From Bacteroidales bacterium UBA5326 (GTDB lineage Bacteria; Bacteroidota; Bacteroidia; Bacteroidales; UBA932), in contig DHQY01000014.1 of assembly GCA_002408205.1 (NCBI GenBank), forward strand, positions 117,895 to 181,894: 64,000 nt of DNA, given 5' to 3'. Of this stretch, positions 44,382 to 52,310 are shown piece after piece; the first letter of the stretch is position 1, and each line of letters opens with the position of its first letter. Position numbers and translations under genes: made by a program. The notes under the pieces are model-generated. The model made no database searches. It was not told the DNA's origin and saw only the letters and a list, made by a program, of their open reading frames with translations.

Positions 44382-44959
44382 AGACCGAGGCGTTTCATTA
44401 TTATTGTTATGTTCTCCTGCTTTATTTGTTCCATAAATACTTCCCTGCCTTCAGATAAAAAGCCCATCTTTTCGGTAAGAGGATAAACGAGAAACGGGAA
44501 AATATTCTGAGCCATAATGTCTAGCAGCAAATGCCTTATGTCAAAATCAATTTCAGGCTGTGTCAGCTGCATTGCAGTTACCATTTTCGGAAATATCTTC
44601 GCTACGAGAATGTGATCTACGTGGTCAATCTCTCTGACGAGGAATTTCGGCAGCAAGGGGTTCTCCATCAGGAAATCGAAATGAACAGAAATACCCTTTG
44701 AAAGCCTCTCCTTAAGCGGTAGATTTGTATCGGTAAAAATGGCCAGTACCGAGTTGGCAAGCAGATTGAATTTATCCTCTATTATTTTATTGAAAAGCTG
44801 CTCCTTTGTCCTGAAATAATAATGAAGCATCGAATGGGTTACACCCGCTTTCTCCGCTATTGAAACAGTCCTCGCTCCGGCATAACCCTTCTCAAAAAAC
44901 TCTGCTTCAGCTGCTTTCCGGATTGCAGTTTCTGTATTTTGCACTTTTGGTTCAGACAT
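44378..44959 (-). CDS. TetR family transcriptional regulator (CecR-like)
   Basis: This 193-residue repressor has an N-terminal TetR helix-turn-helix (AIRKAAEAEFFEKGYAGARTVSIAEKAGVTHSMLHYYFRTKEQLF in residues ~10-55) and a helical ligand-binding domain. It is the first gene of the seven-gene pump operon, an arrangement like E. coli cecR-ybhGFSR. The ATG at 44959 is preferred to a TTG three codons upstream. A TTAACA-N4-TGTTAA palindrome sits 15 bases upstream within its own promoter, implying autorepression lifted by the pump substrate. Confidence 0.9.
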   Translation of the reverse strand: MSEPKVQNTETAIRKAAEAEFFEKGYAGARTVSIAEKAGVTHSMLHYYFRTKEQLFNKIIEDKFNLLANSVLAIFTDTNLPLKERLSKGISVHFDFLMENPLLPKFLVREIDHVDHILVAKIFPKMVTAMQLTQPEIDFDIRHLLLDIMAQNIFPFLVYPLTEKMGFLSEGREVFMEQIKQENITIIMKRLGL

Positions 44960-44965
44960 GACAAA

Positions 44966-44990
44966 CAAAATTGTTTAACAGAATTGTTAA
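44966..44990 (-). promoter_or_regulatory. Efflux operon promoter with TetR operator
   Basis: The perfect inverted repeat TTAACA-GAAT-TGTTAA (44975-44990) lies just upstream of CAATTTTG (minus strand, 44973-44966; one mismatch to TAnnTTTG). A TTTG stands 19 bases further upstream, so the palindrome fills the promoter spacer, where a bound repressor would block RNA polymerase. The -7 element ends only six bases before the ATG. Confidence 0.6.
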
Positions 44991-45010
44991 TACAAAAATA
45001 AAAAAATTTC

Positions 45011-45388
45011 TTAGTCTGGCACATTGAAAGCACTTTCCATTAATTTTTGTTCTGCTCGTGGAATTCCAATGGTATCAGCAATATTCCGCCATTTGTGTAC
45101 GCTTTGAATAATTTCATTAATAATACCGTTCATCTGTTTTTTGTTTAATCTGAAAAAGAGTCCTACGCTTCTGGCTAAATCAAAATCCAAAGCATTGCTT
45201 TCCATGTCTATATTCAGGGCCAATCCGTATTTATCTGTCGAAGGATTCAAATCAAAAGCCGGAGATAGCACCCAGCCCTCATCAGTTAAAATAAAACCGT
45301 GATTACGCAAATGATCATCCGTTTGTTTGAAATAACAATCATCTACTAGATAGAGATAGCGCGGAGTTGTCCTATAAGACGGGATCTA
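45011..45388 (-). pseudogene. hipA toxin remnant (C-terminal fragment)
   Basis: Open frame without a usable start, bounded upstream by a stop at 45386-45388. It retains the HipA-type motif QTDDHLRNHGFIL, LSPAFDLNPS and a C-terminal helix bundle, but the N-terminal two thirds of a HipA kinase (about 250-300 residues, including the nucleotide-binding loop) are missing. No hipB-like gene adjoins it. It is probably a 5'-truncated relic beside the HigBA module. Confidence 0.7.
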
Positions 45389-45415
45389 ATAGAGAACTTT
45401 CATAAACTTTATTAC

Positions 45416-45445
45416 TTGATTATTGTAATATATTCCTTACATTTG
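45416..45445 (+). promoter_or_regulatory. Promoter of the toxin-antitoxin pair
   Basis: TTG (45416-45418), 19 bases, then exact TACATTTG (45438-45445). It ends four bases before the GTG start at 45450, so the message may begin at the start codon. Confidence 0.6.
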
Positions 45446-45449
45446 TCGT

Positions 45450-45782
45450 GTGAGAAATATTAGAAAGACTGAGGCGTTTGATGAGTTTTACAATTCGGTA
45501 AACAAGAGAGTGCAGGAGAAGATAGACTATGCTCTCACATTGATTGCTCAGATTAAGGTTGTGAGCGCAAAATTTGTCAAGAAACTGGAAGGCACTGATT
45601 TCTTTGAAATGAGAGTGTCTGTTGAAAATGAGTACAGGGTAATCATTTTTACGATAGACGAGGAAAACTTCATTGAGGCAAATGAGATACTTCTTTTGAA
45701 TGGATTTTTGAAGAAGTCAACAAAAGATTACAAACCGCAGTTAAAGAAAGCAGAGGAAATGATTAAAGGATTATCAGAATGA
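45450..45782 (+). CDS. RelE/ParE-superfamily toxin (HigB/Gp49-like)
   Basis: This 110-residue protein has the RelE fold pattern: FDEFYNSVNKRVQEKIDYALTLI helices, then VKKLEGTDFFEMRVSVENEYRVIIFTIDEENFIEANEI strands, as in HigB/Gp49 ribosome-dependent mRNA interferases. The start is GTG; no in-frame ATG lies close to it. It overlaps the antitoxin by four bases, with toxin first as in higBA. The region is more AT-rich than its neighbours, which fits horizontal acquisition. Confidence 0.85.
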   Translation: MRNIRKTEAFDEFYNSVNKRVQEKIDYALTLIAQIKVVSAKFVKKLEGTDFFEMRVSVENEYRVIIFTIDEENFIEANEILLLNGFLKKSTKDYKPQLKKAEEMIKGLSE

Positions 45783-46090
45783 GACCGACAATAGATAAAA
45801 ATAAAATTGCCAGTCTTTCGTCAGCAAACGAAATGCTGGATCAAAAGTATGGCAAGACGGGAACTTCAACAAGGGATGCCTTCGAAGCCAAAGCTAAAGC
45901 CTGGTATTACGCAGAAGTTCTCAGGGATGCCCGTAAGGCAGTTGGTATGACTCAACAAGAACTCGCCAATAAAATTGGCAAGAAGCGAGAGTATGTTGCT
46001 TCTCTTGAAAAAGGCGAGACAGACATGCAACTCTCTACCTTCATACTGATATCCGAAGCTGTCGGGCTCAAGTTTGCACTGACCTATTAG
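45779..46090 (+). CDS. Xre-family antitoxin (HigA-like)
   Basis: This 103-residue protein has a helix-turn-helix near its C-terminus (LRDARKAVGMTQQELANKIGKKREYVASLEKGETDMQLSTF). It should neutralise the preceding toxin and repress the shared promoter. The start overlaps the toxin stop as ATGA. A hairpin terminator follows 15 bases after the stop. Confidence 0.88.
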   Translation: MRPTIDKNKIASLSSANEMLDQKYGKTGTSTRDAFEAKAKAWYYAEVLRDARKAVGMTQQELANKIGKKREYVASLEKGETDMQLSTFILISEAVGLKFALTY

Positions 46091-46104
46091 TTGCAGAATG
46101 CAGA

Positions 46105-46137
46105 AAAGCCAGTCAATTGACCGGCTTTCTTTCTTTT
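46105..46137. terminator. Terminator between antitoxin and initiator tRNA
   Basis: AAAGCC (46105-46110) pairs with GGCTTT (46123-46128); one A-C mismatch inside, then GTCAATTGAC, itself a palindrome. On the plus strand it is followed by CTTTCTTTTG, on the minus strand by TTTTC, so it may end both the toxin-antitoxin and the tRNA transcripts. Confidence 0.7.
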
Positions 46138-46138
46138 G

Positions 46139-46211
<73 letters not shown>

Positions 46212-46242
46212 ATATTGAACCGCAAAAGTAGCAATAATATGT

Positions 46243-47622
46243 TTACATACCAAATTTATTTAATAATTGTCCGGAGCCTATCGTTTCCTGTTCACCCGTA
46301 ACCAGGTTCCTGACCGTAACGGTTTCCTCCGCCAGTTCGGTTTCACCAATGATGGCCGCAAAGGATATACCGCGACGCGATGCATAATCGAACTGTTTCT
46401 TCATCTTGGCCGGATCGGGGTACAATTCGGCTGCAATGCCCGAATCGCGCAGTGATTTAATATAGCGTAATGCCCTAACCGATTCGGATTCCCCCATATT
46501 AAAGAATAATACGACCGGCGCATCCTGTACTTCGGGTGGGAACCGGTCCAGTCCCAGCAACACATCGTAAATCCGGTCGGCTCCGAACGAAATGCCGACA
46601 CCCGACATGTCTTTCAGGCCAAAAATACCCGTCAGGTCATCGTAACGCCCCCCGCCGCATATACTTCCTATTGAGAAATCGAGCGATTTCACTTCAAAAA
46701 TAGCTCCCGTATAATAATTCAGTCCGCGGGCCAGGCTAAGATCCAATTCTACTTGCTGTGACACGCCCGTTTTATCTATCAGCTCAAACAACTTTTCCAG
46801 TTCCCGAACGCCTTCCATTCCGGTTTCAGAAGCTCCGCCTTCAAAGAGTGAACGCAAAAAAGCGATCTTCTGCCCGGAATTACCCTGGAAAATCAATAGC
46901 GGCTCCAATACGCCAACGGCCTCCGCAGAAATACCTTTTGCATACAATTCTTCTTTTACGGCTTCCAGACTCGTCTTATCCAGTTTATCAATGGCAACGG
47001 TAATATCAATAATTTGTCCGGGACAACCCATAACCCCTGCAATTCCGCTCAGGACTTTACGGTTGTTAATCTTAAGCAACACCCTTATCCCGAATTTCGA
47101 AAATACGCTGTCCACCAGCTGAACCATTTCCAGTTCGTTATACATGGAGACGGACCCAATTACATCGGCATCGCACTGGTAAAATTCACGGTAACGGCCC
47201 TTCTGCGGTCTGTCGGCCCGCCAGACAGGCTGCAACTGATAGCGTTTGAAAGGAAAAACGAGCTCATTCTGATGCTGAACCACAAAACGGGCAAAAGGCA
47301 CCGTCAGGTCATAACGAAGACCTTTTTCACATACCTTTAAAGACAATGCAGCGGAGTCTTTTTCGTCGGGGTTGTCCGGGACGAGACCGGACACCGGGGC
47401 AAAGCTGTTCCCAGAATTCAATATTTTAAACAAGAGCTTATCGCCTTCTTCACCGTACTTTCCCAACAAAGTCGACAGGTTCTCCATAGCCGGCGTTTCA
47501 ATGGGGGCATAGCCGAATTGTTTAAAAACACTGCGGATGGTGTCGAATATATAATTCCTGCGGGCAGCCTCAACAGGGTTAAAATCACGTGTTCCTTTGG
47601 GTATGGAGGGTTTCTGTGCCAT
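46243..47622 (-). CDS. hisS: Histidyl-tRNA synthetase
   Basis: This 459-residue class II synthetase charges tRNA-His. Motifs are GTRDFNP, YDLTVPFARFV (motif 2 region), QPVWRADRPQKGRYREFYQCDAD, the histidine-specific ARGLNYYTGAIFEV and GGGRYDDLTGIFG, and motif 3 GVGISFGADRIYDVL; an anticodon-binding domain follows (about 365-459). It is divergent from the phosphoesterase-PQQ gene, with interleaved promoters. Confidence 0.96.
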   Translation of the reverse strand: MAQKPSIPKGTRDFNPVEAARRNYIFDTIRSVFKQFGYAPIETPAMENLSTLLGKYGEEGDKLLFKILNSGNSFAPVSGLVPDNPDEKDSAALSLKVCEKGLRYDLTVPFARFVVQHQNELVFPFKRYQLQPVWRADRPQKGRYREFYQCDADVIGSVSMYNELEMVQLVDSVFSKFGIRVLLKINNRKVLSGIAGVMGCPGQIIDITVAIDKLDKTSLEAVKEELYAKGISAEAVGVLEPLLIFQGNSGQKIAFLRSLFEGGASETGMEGVRELEKLFELIDKTGVSQQVELDLSLARGLNYYTGAIFEVKSLDFSIGSICGGGRYDDLTGIFGLKDMSGVGISFGADRIYDVLLGLDRFPPEVQDAPVVLFFNMGESESVRALRYIKSLRDSGIAAELYPDPAKMKKQFDYASRRGISFAAIIGETELAEETVTVRNLVTGEQETIGSGQLLNKFGM

Positions 47623-47631
47623 TATGTTTAT

Positions 47632-47639
47632 TAGTTTTG
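47632..47639 (+). promoter_or_regulatory. -7 element of the phosphoesterase-PQQ gene
   Basis: TAGTTTTG matches TAnnTTTG, 15 bases before the ATG at 47655. It lies between the hisS start and the oppositely directed hisS element. Confidence 0.45.
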
Positions 47640-47645
47640 TACATA

Positions 47646-47653
47646 CAAAAATA
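47646..47653 (-). promoter_or_regulatory. -7 element of hisS
   Basis: Minus-strand TATTTTTG matches TAnnTTTG, 23 bases before the hisS ATG at 47622. It overlaps the leader of the divergent gene, so the two promoters face across each other. Confidence 0.45.
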
Positions 47654-47654
47654 C

Positions 47655-50030
47655 ATGAAAACCTTGAAACTGAAAATAATTGCCATGGCCTTCATGGTAA
47701 CAGCCCTGCCCCTGGGAGCACAAACCGCCGTAACAGGCAGGGTCTTCGAAGACAGCAACAAAAACCGGTCAGAAGATCCTGGCGAAAAACCGATATCCGG
47801 TGTCTGGGTAACCGACGGTTTTTCAATTGCCTGTACAGATTGGAAAGGAAACTTTATTCTTGAAACCAATCCCGAATGTGTTCACATCTACCTTCGTGTT
47901 CCCGACAAATACCGCTCCTCCGGCAATTTTTATCTTGCGTATATGCCCGAAAAGACCGTGGGCTATGACTTTGGGCTCGTCCCGACCCCGGATGTTCCTC
48001 CGCGTTTTGTGCAAATGGCCGATAACGAAGAATCTATCTACAGGGAATGGATAGACGACATGAAACAGTGGCTGCGAAATGAACCGGTTGGTTTTGTAAT
48101 AGTAACGGGTGACATTTGCTATACGAATGGCCTATATATGCACGCCCGGGAATTCAACTCCCGTACCATGGACACACCCGTTTTTTATACATTGGGTAAC
48201 CACGATCTGGTTCACTACAAACAACACGGCGATGACCTGTACCGGGAACTTTTCGGCCCCGTTTGGTATTCATTCGATCTGGGTGGCGTACACTTTATTG
48301 TATTACCCATGATGGCGGGCGATGTAAAACCTTCCTATACAGCAGCCCAGGCTTTCGGCTGGGTTTCGAAAGATCTGGCCACGCTCCGGCCGGGGCAAAA
48401 AGTGGTTTTCTTTTCACATGATCTAATGTTATCAGAAGAAAACGGACATTCCGTATTTTCTTATAAATCAGACACGCTGGATATTTCTAAATACGATGTG
48501 GAGGCTTATATATACGGACACCGGCACACCCAAATCACACAAGAGTTCCCGGACAATATTATTGCCTACGGGACCGGATGTGCCCACAAAGGGGCTATAG
48601 ATCATACGCCTTCGCTGTACCGGGTGTTCACCATTCTTCCGGACGGCACCCTAAACACTTACGACCATTTTACAACGGTTAACAGGCAATTGCAGGCAAA
48701 TGTTTTCACTAAAGACGGAGTCTCTCATATTCATGTAAACACCTGGCATTCATCTGCTTCTGTTATACAGGTCACCGTTGAAAACGGGAAGGGGGAACTT
48801 ACACCCCTTAACCGGACTTCTTCATGGGGATGGGACGGAACGGCAGAAGATCCGCGTACGGTACGTGCTTACTGTACCGATGGAAGCCTTTTTGTGCAAC
48901 ACCTGGTTGACGGGCTGCAGCACGTAGTTGGCCGCCAATCTGCCCCTGATCTGTCCTGGGCCCTGCCTCTGGGCGGCTTTTGCGCACCCGGTCCGCCGGT
49001 TACGGACGAAGAAAATATCTATATTGCCACCTACGACAACCGGATGGGCCCGGATAACAGGATTACTGCCGTCAATCCTTCCGACGGACGGATCGTCTGG
49101 CGTTTTCAAACAGAAAATGCCGTAAAAGGACATATGGACTTGTCGGGCGGGCTGCTCGTTGCAGCAGATGTCACCGGAACAGTGTACTGTCTCGACACGA
49201 AAACAGGAACTCTCAGGTGGAAACACGACCTTTTTCCGGAACGTTTCAGTACCGCTTACCAGATGGGCGTTGTTGCAGAGAACGGACGGGTTTACCTGAG
49301 TAACGGGGCAAACGGTTGCGCACTCGACCTTAAAACGGGCGAAATCATCTGGAACAACAACTTTAAGCTTACGGGTATTACCAATATTACGCAACTGACG
49401 GTAACCGACAGCCTGCTGATCACCGGGTCCCAGTGGAGCGGACGTGTGGCATTACGGAAAGAAAACGGGCAAAAGGTCTGGGGACCTGTAGGGTTAAACG
49501 ATCTGAGCTATAATGATTCGGCTCCCGTATTTTTTGACGGGAAGTTGTATTTTTGCTCACATACGCATTTGTCTGTTCTCAATCCCGCAACCGGGGAACT
49601 GCTTGAATCCCAACCGGCAAGTCCGGCACTGGCAGGATCTGCTTCAAGACCTTATGTATCTGACAGCCTTATTATTGTCGGGACATACGACCGTGGTGTC
49701 ATGGCCTGGAACAGGCTTACGTTAAAACAGAAATGGAGTTTCAGGACCAGGCCCACATTGCTTTATACGGGGGCTTATTCCAAAGACTCACAGGAAACAG
49801 TAGAGGCATCGCCCCTAATAAAGGACGGTGTTGTTTACTTTGGAGCGGGAGACGGCCTTTTTTACGCATTGGAGGAAAAAACAGGGACTTTTTTATGGAG
49901 CATAAACCTGGGAGCTCCTGTTCTGAGCAAAGCCCTTCTTCTGTCTGTATCGGGACAGGAATACCTTTATGTTACCGATTTTTCCGGAACTCTTTATAAG
50001 ATAAGACCTCTTATCCCCGAAGCTAACTGA
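47655..50030 (+). CDS. Calcineurin-like phosphoesterase fused to PQQ-type beta-propeller
   Basis: This 791-residue exported protein has a signal peptide (MVTALPLGAQ), an SdrD-B-like Ig domain (about 25-110, ending in a YDFGL motif), a metallophosphoesterase (VTGDICYTNG, TLGNHDLVHY, FFSHDLML, YGHRHTQITQ; about 125-330), a short C-terminal phosphoesterase domain, and a BamB/PQQ-like propeller from about 430 with repeats such as GRIVWRFQTENA, GTLRWKHDL, GEIIWNNNF and GTFLWSINL. The start at 47655 is chosen for the signal peptide. Substrate unknown; the propeller may bind a partner. It overlaps the convergent nfnB by eight bases. Confidence 0.88.
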   Translation: MKTLKLKIIAMAFMVTALPLGAQTAVTGRVFEDSNKNRSEDPGEKPISGVWVTDGFSIACTDWKGNFILETNPECVHIYLRVPDKYRSSGNFYLAYMPEKTVGYDFGLVPTPDVPPRFVQMADNEESIYREWIDDMKQWLRNEPVGFVIVTGDICYTNGLYMHAREFNSRTMDTPVFYTLGNHDLVHYKQHGDDLYRELFGPVWYSFDLGGVHFIVLPMMAGDVKPSYTAAQAFGWVSKDLATLRPGQKVVFFSHDLMLSEENGHSVFSYKSDTLDISKYDVEAYIYGHRHTQITQEFPDNIIAYGTGCAHKGAIDHTPSLYRVFTILPDGTLNTYDHFTTVNRQLQANVFTKDGVSHIHVNTWHSSASVIQVTVENGKGELTPLNRTSSWGWDGTAEDPRTVRAYCTDGSLFVQHLVDGLQHVVGRQSAPDLSWALPLGGFCAPGPPVTDEENIYIATYDNRMGPDNRITAVNPSDGRIVWRFQTENAVKGHMDLSGGLLVAADVTGTVYCLDTKTGTLRWKHDLFPERFSTAYQMGVVAENGRVYLSNGANGCALDLKTGEIIWNNNFKLTGITNITQLTVTDSLLITGSQWSGRVALRKENGQKVWGPVGLNDLSYNDSAPVFFDGKLYFCSHTHLSVLNPATGELLESQPASPALAGSASRPYVSDSLIIVGTYDRGVMAWNRLTLKQKWSFRTRPTLLYTGAYSKDSQETVEASPLIKDGVVYFGAGDGLFYALEEKTGTFLWSINLGAPVLSKALLLSVSGQEYLYVTDFSGTLYKIRPLIPEAN

Positions 50031-51405
50031 TTTTCAGGTAGTCGAGAATAGCCCTTGCCGCTTTGCGTCCGGCACCCATGGCCAGTATGACCGTAGCAGC
50101 CCCGCTTACCACATCACCGCCGGCAAATACTCCGGGACGTGAAGTAACCCCGTTTTCATCGGCAACAATACCGTTGTATTTATTTATGTTAAGCCCGGGA
50201 GTGGTTCTGGCTATCAAAGGATTGGCAACTGTGCCAAGAGCAATGACCACCACATCGCAGGGTTTATCAAATTCGGAACCGGGAATTTCAACCGGCCGGC
50301 GACGTCCGCTTTCATCTGGTTCGCCCAGCTCCATACGGATACAGCGTAACCCGGTCACCCATCCTTTTTCATTTCCGAGGACCGAGGTGGGATTGCAAAG
50401 CAATTTAAACGCAATTCCTTCTTCTTTGGCATGATGCACTTCTTCCACACGGGCAGGCATTTCTTTCTCCGTACGGCGGTAAACCACTGTTACCCCCGCG
50501 CCCAGACGCAAGGCGGTACGTGCGGCGTCCATGGCAACATTGCCGCCTCCTACCACCGTCACATGTTTACCCACGTAAATGGGTGTGTCCGAATCGGGCG
50601 AATAAGCCGACATCAGGTTACTGCGGGTCAGAAACTCGTTGGCAGACACCACTCCGTTCAGATTTTCACCCGGAATCCCCATGAATCTGGGAAGTCCGGC
50701 TCCGGAGCCTACAAATACGGCGTCGAAGCCTTCCCGGTCCATAAGCTCATCTATTGTGACCGTTCGTCCCACCACTACGTTAGTTTCTATAGTTACGCCG
50801 AGTTTCTGAACCTGGTCAATTTCGTAGGCTACCACTTCGTCCTTGGGCAGCCTGAATTCGGGAATTCCGTATACCAACACGCCTCCGGGTTTGTGAAGCG
50901 CTTCAAAAACGGCTACCCGGCAACCGGCTTTGGCCAGATCGGTGGCACAGGCCAGTCCGGCCGGACCCGACCCGATAACAGCCACTTTTTTCCCGTTATA
51001 AGGAGCCACTGCAACCGTTGAATAGCTGTTTTTCCTTGCCCAGTCAGCCACGTAGCGCTCCAGTTTACCAATAGCCACCGGCTCGTATTTTATTCCTAAA
51101 ATACAAGATCCTTCGCATTGTATTTCCTGTGGACAGACACGTCCGCAAACGGCCGGCAGCGAAGAATCCGCCGCAATCACAGACGCCGCTTCTTCCATAT
51201 GATCTGCATTTACCGAGGCAATAAACCGGGGAATATTGATAGATACGGGACAGCCCGAAACACACTTGGGATTTTTACACTGAAGACAGCGGGAAGCTTC
51301 CAGGATGGCTTCTTCACGGTTGTATCCGAAACTCACTTCATCAAAATTATGCGCCCTTTCCAGGGGATCCTGCTCGCGCACCGCAACTCTGGGAATCTTA
51401 CTCAT
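50023..51405 (-). CDS. nfnB: Electron-bifurcating transhydrogenase large subunit (GltD-like)
   Basis: This 460-residue flavoprotein is of the glutamate-synthase-small-subunit type. Two N-terminal [4Fe-4S] motifs are seen (CLQCKNPKCVSGCPV and CGRVCPQEIQCEGSCIL), then FAD (VIGSGPAGLACATDLAKAG) and NADPH (VVGGGNVAMDAARTALRLG) sites and a final GGDVVSGAATVILAMGAGRKAA. No glutamate synthase large subunit is nearby; the partner is the adjacent NfnA-like gene, overlapping by eight bases. NfnAB couples NADH and reduced ferredoxin to NADP. Annotation as gltD would be the alternative. Confidence 0.88.
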   Translation of the reverse strand: MSKIPRVAVREQDPLERAHNFDEVSFGYNREEAILEASRCLQCKNPKCVSGCPVSINIPRFIASVNADHMEEAASVIAADSSLPAVCGRVCPQEIQCEGSCILGIKYEPVAIGKLERYVADWARKNSYSTVAVAPYNGKKVAVIGSGPAGLACATDLAKAGCRVAVFEALHKPGGVLVYGIPEFRLPKDEVVAYEIDQVQKLGVTIETNVVVGRTVTIDELMDREGFDAVFVGSGAGLPRFMGIPGENLNGVVSANEFLTRSNLMSAYSPDSDTPIYVGKHVTVVGGGNVAMDAARTALRLGAGVTVVYRRTEKEMPARVEEVHHAKEEGIAFKLLCNPTSVLGNEKGWVTGLRCIRMELGEPDESGRRRPVEIPGSEFDKPCDVVVIALGTVANPLIARTTPGLNINKYNGIVADENGVTSRPGVFAGGDVVSGAATVILAMGAGRKAARAILDYLKIS

Positions 51406-52258
51406 GACTGTGCAAATCTATAAAACATTTATGATCGGCTTCCGTTTCCTGGGTTTTATACATACCCTGACGCCTCATGGCTTCATCAAAGTCAACCTGA
51501 TAGGCGTCAAACTCCGGCCCTTCTACACAGGCAAACCGGGTTTTTCCGCCAACCGTTACACGACATGCTCCGCACATTCCAGTGCCGTCCACCATAAGGG
51601 TATTCAGACTTACGATCAACGGCAGATTATAGGGTTTTGCCGCTAACGTCACAAATTTCATCATAACCATTGGTCCAATGGCAACGACCTGGTCATAAAC
51701 CGCCCCGTTATTCATGATTTCTTTAAGTTTATCCGTAACGAGGCCTTTGAAGCCGTATGAACCGTCATCGGTACAAATATATAAGTTGTCGCAAACAGAT
51801 TTCATCTCGTTCTCAAATATCACCAGATCCTTTGTTTTGGCGCCAATAATAACATCGGCTCTCACGTCGCGTTCGTGCAGGTATTTGACCTGGGGATAAA
51901 CGGGTGCAGTCCCCAGACCGCCGGCAATGAACAAATACTTCTTTCCCTTTAACTGTTGATCGGTAAAATGAATAAATTCGGAAGGGATTCCCAGCGGGCC
52001 CACAAAATCGGGAAAAGCATCGCCTTCATTAAAAGAGAGAATCTTGCGGGAAGAGGCGCCCACCATCTGTGTTACAATTGTAACAATACCTCTATCAGCA
52101 TTATAGTCGCAAATGGTTAAGGGTATCCGTTCCCCTTTTGCATCGGTACGCAAAATAATAAATTGTCCGGGTCTGGCACTGGAAGCTACGCGTGGCGCCA
52201 ATACGTCCATCAGACAGATATTGGGGGCCAGCATCTGTTTCTTAAGAATAGGGAACAT
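51398..52258 (-). CDS. nfnA: Electron-bifurcating transhydrogenase small subunit
   Basis: This 286-residue FAD/[2Fe-2S] protein of the dihydroorotate-dehydrogenase electron-transfer (PyrK-like) family has a flavin-binding barrel (ARPGQFIILRTD, IPLTICDY), NAD domain (FIAGGLGTAPVYPQVKYL) and the C-terminal cluster motif DGTGMCGACRV...FACVEGPEFD, where Asp plus three Cys bind the cluster. It is first gene of the nfnAB operon. A TATCTTTG -7 element lies 25 bases upstream. Confidence 0.88.
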   Translation of the reverse strand: MFPILKKQMLAPNICLMDVLAPRVASSARPGQFIILRTDAKGERIPLTICDYNADRGIVTIVTQMVGASSRKILSFNEGDAFPDFVGPLGIPSEFIHFTDQQLKGKKYLFIAGGLGTAPVYPQVKYLHERDVRADVIIGAKTKDLVIFENEMKSVCDNLYICTDDGSYGFKGLVTDKLKEIMNNGAVYDQVVAIGPMVMMKFVTLAAKPYNLPLIVSLNTLMVDGTGMCGACRVTVGGKTRFACVEGPEFDAYQVDFDEAMRRQGMYKTQETEADHKCFIDLHSHE

Positions 52259-52283
52259 AATGGAATTTTATTAAGTCAGGCGC

Positions 52284-52291
52284 CAAAGATA
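52284..52291 (-). promoter_or_regulatory. -7 element of nfnAB
   Basis: Minus-strand TATCTTTG matches TAnnTTTG exactly, 25 bases before the ATG at 52258, in the gap after the GH9-CE4 gene. Confidence 0.5.
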
Positions 52292-52310
52292 TAAAAAAAT
52301 CCCGGCCTGC

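Noticed and set aside
50023..51405. Glutamate synthase small subunit (gltD) as the name
   Set aside because: No large subunit is present and the adjacent overlapping gene is an NfnA-like flavoprotein, so NfnB is the better reading.
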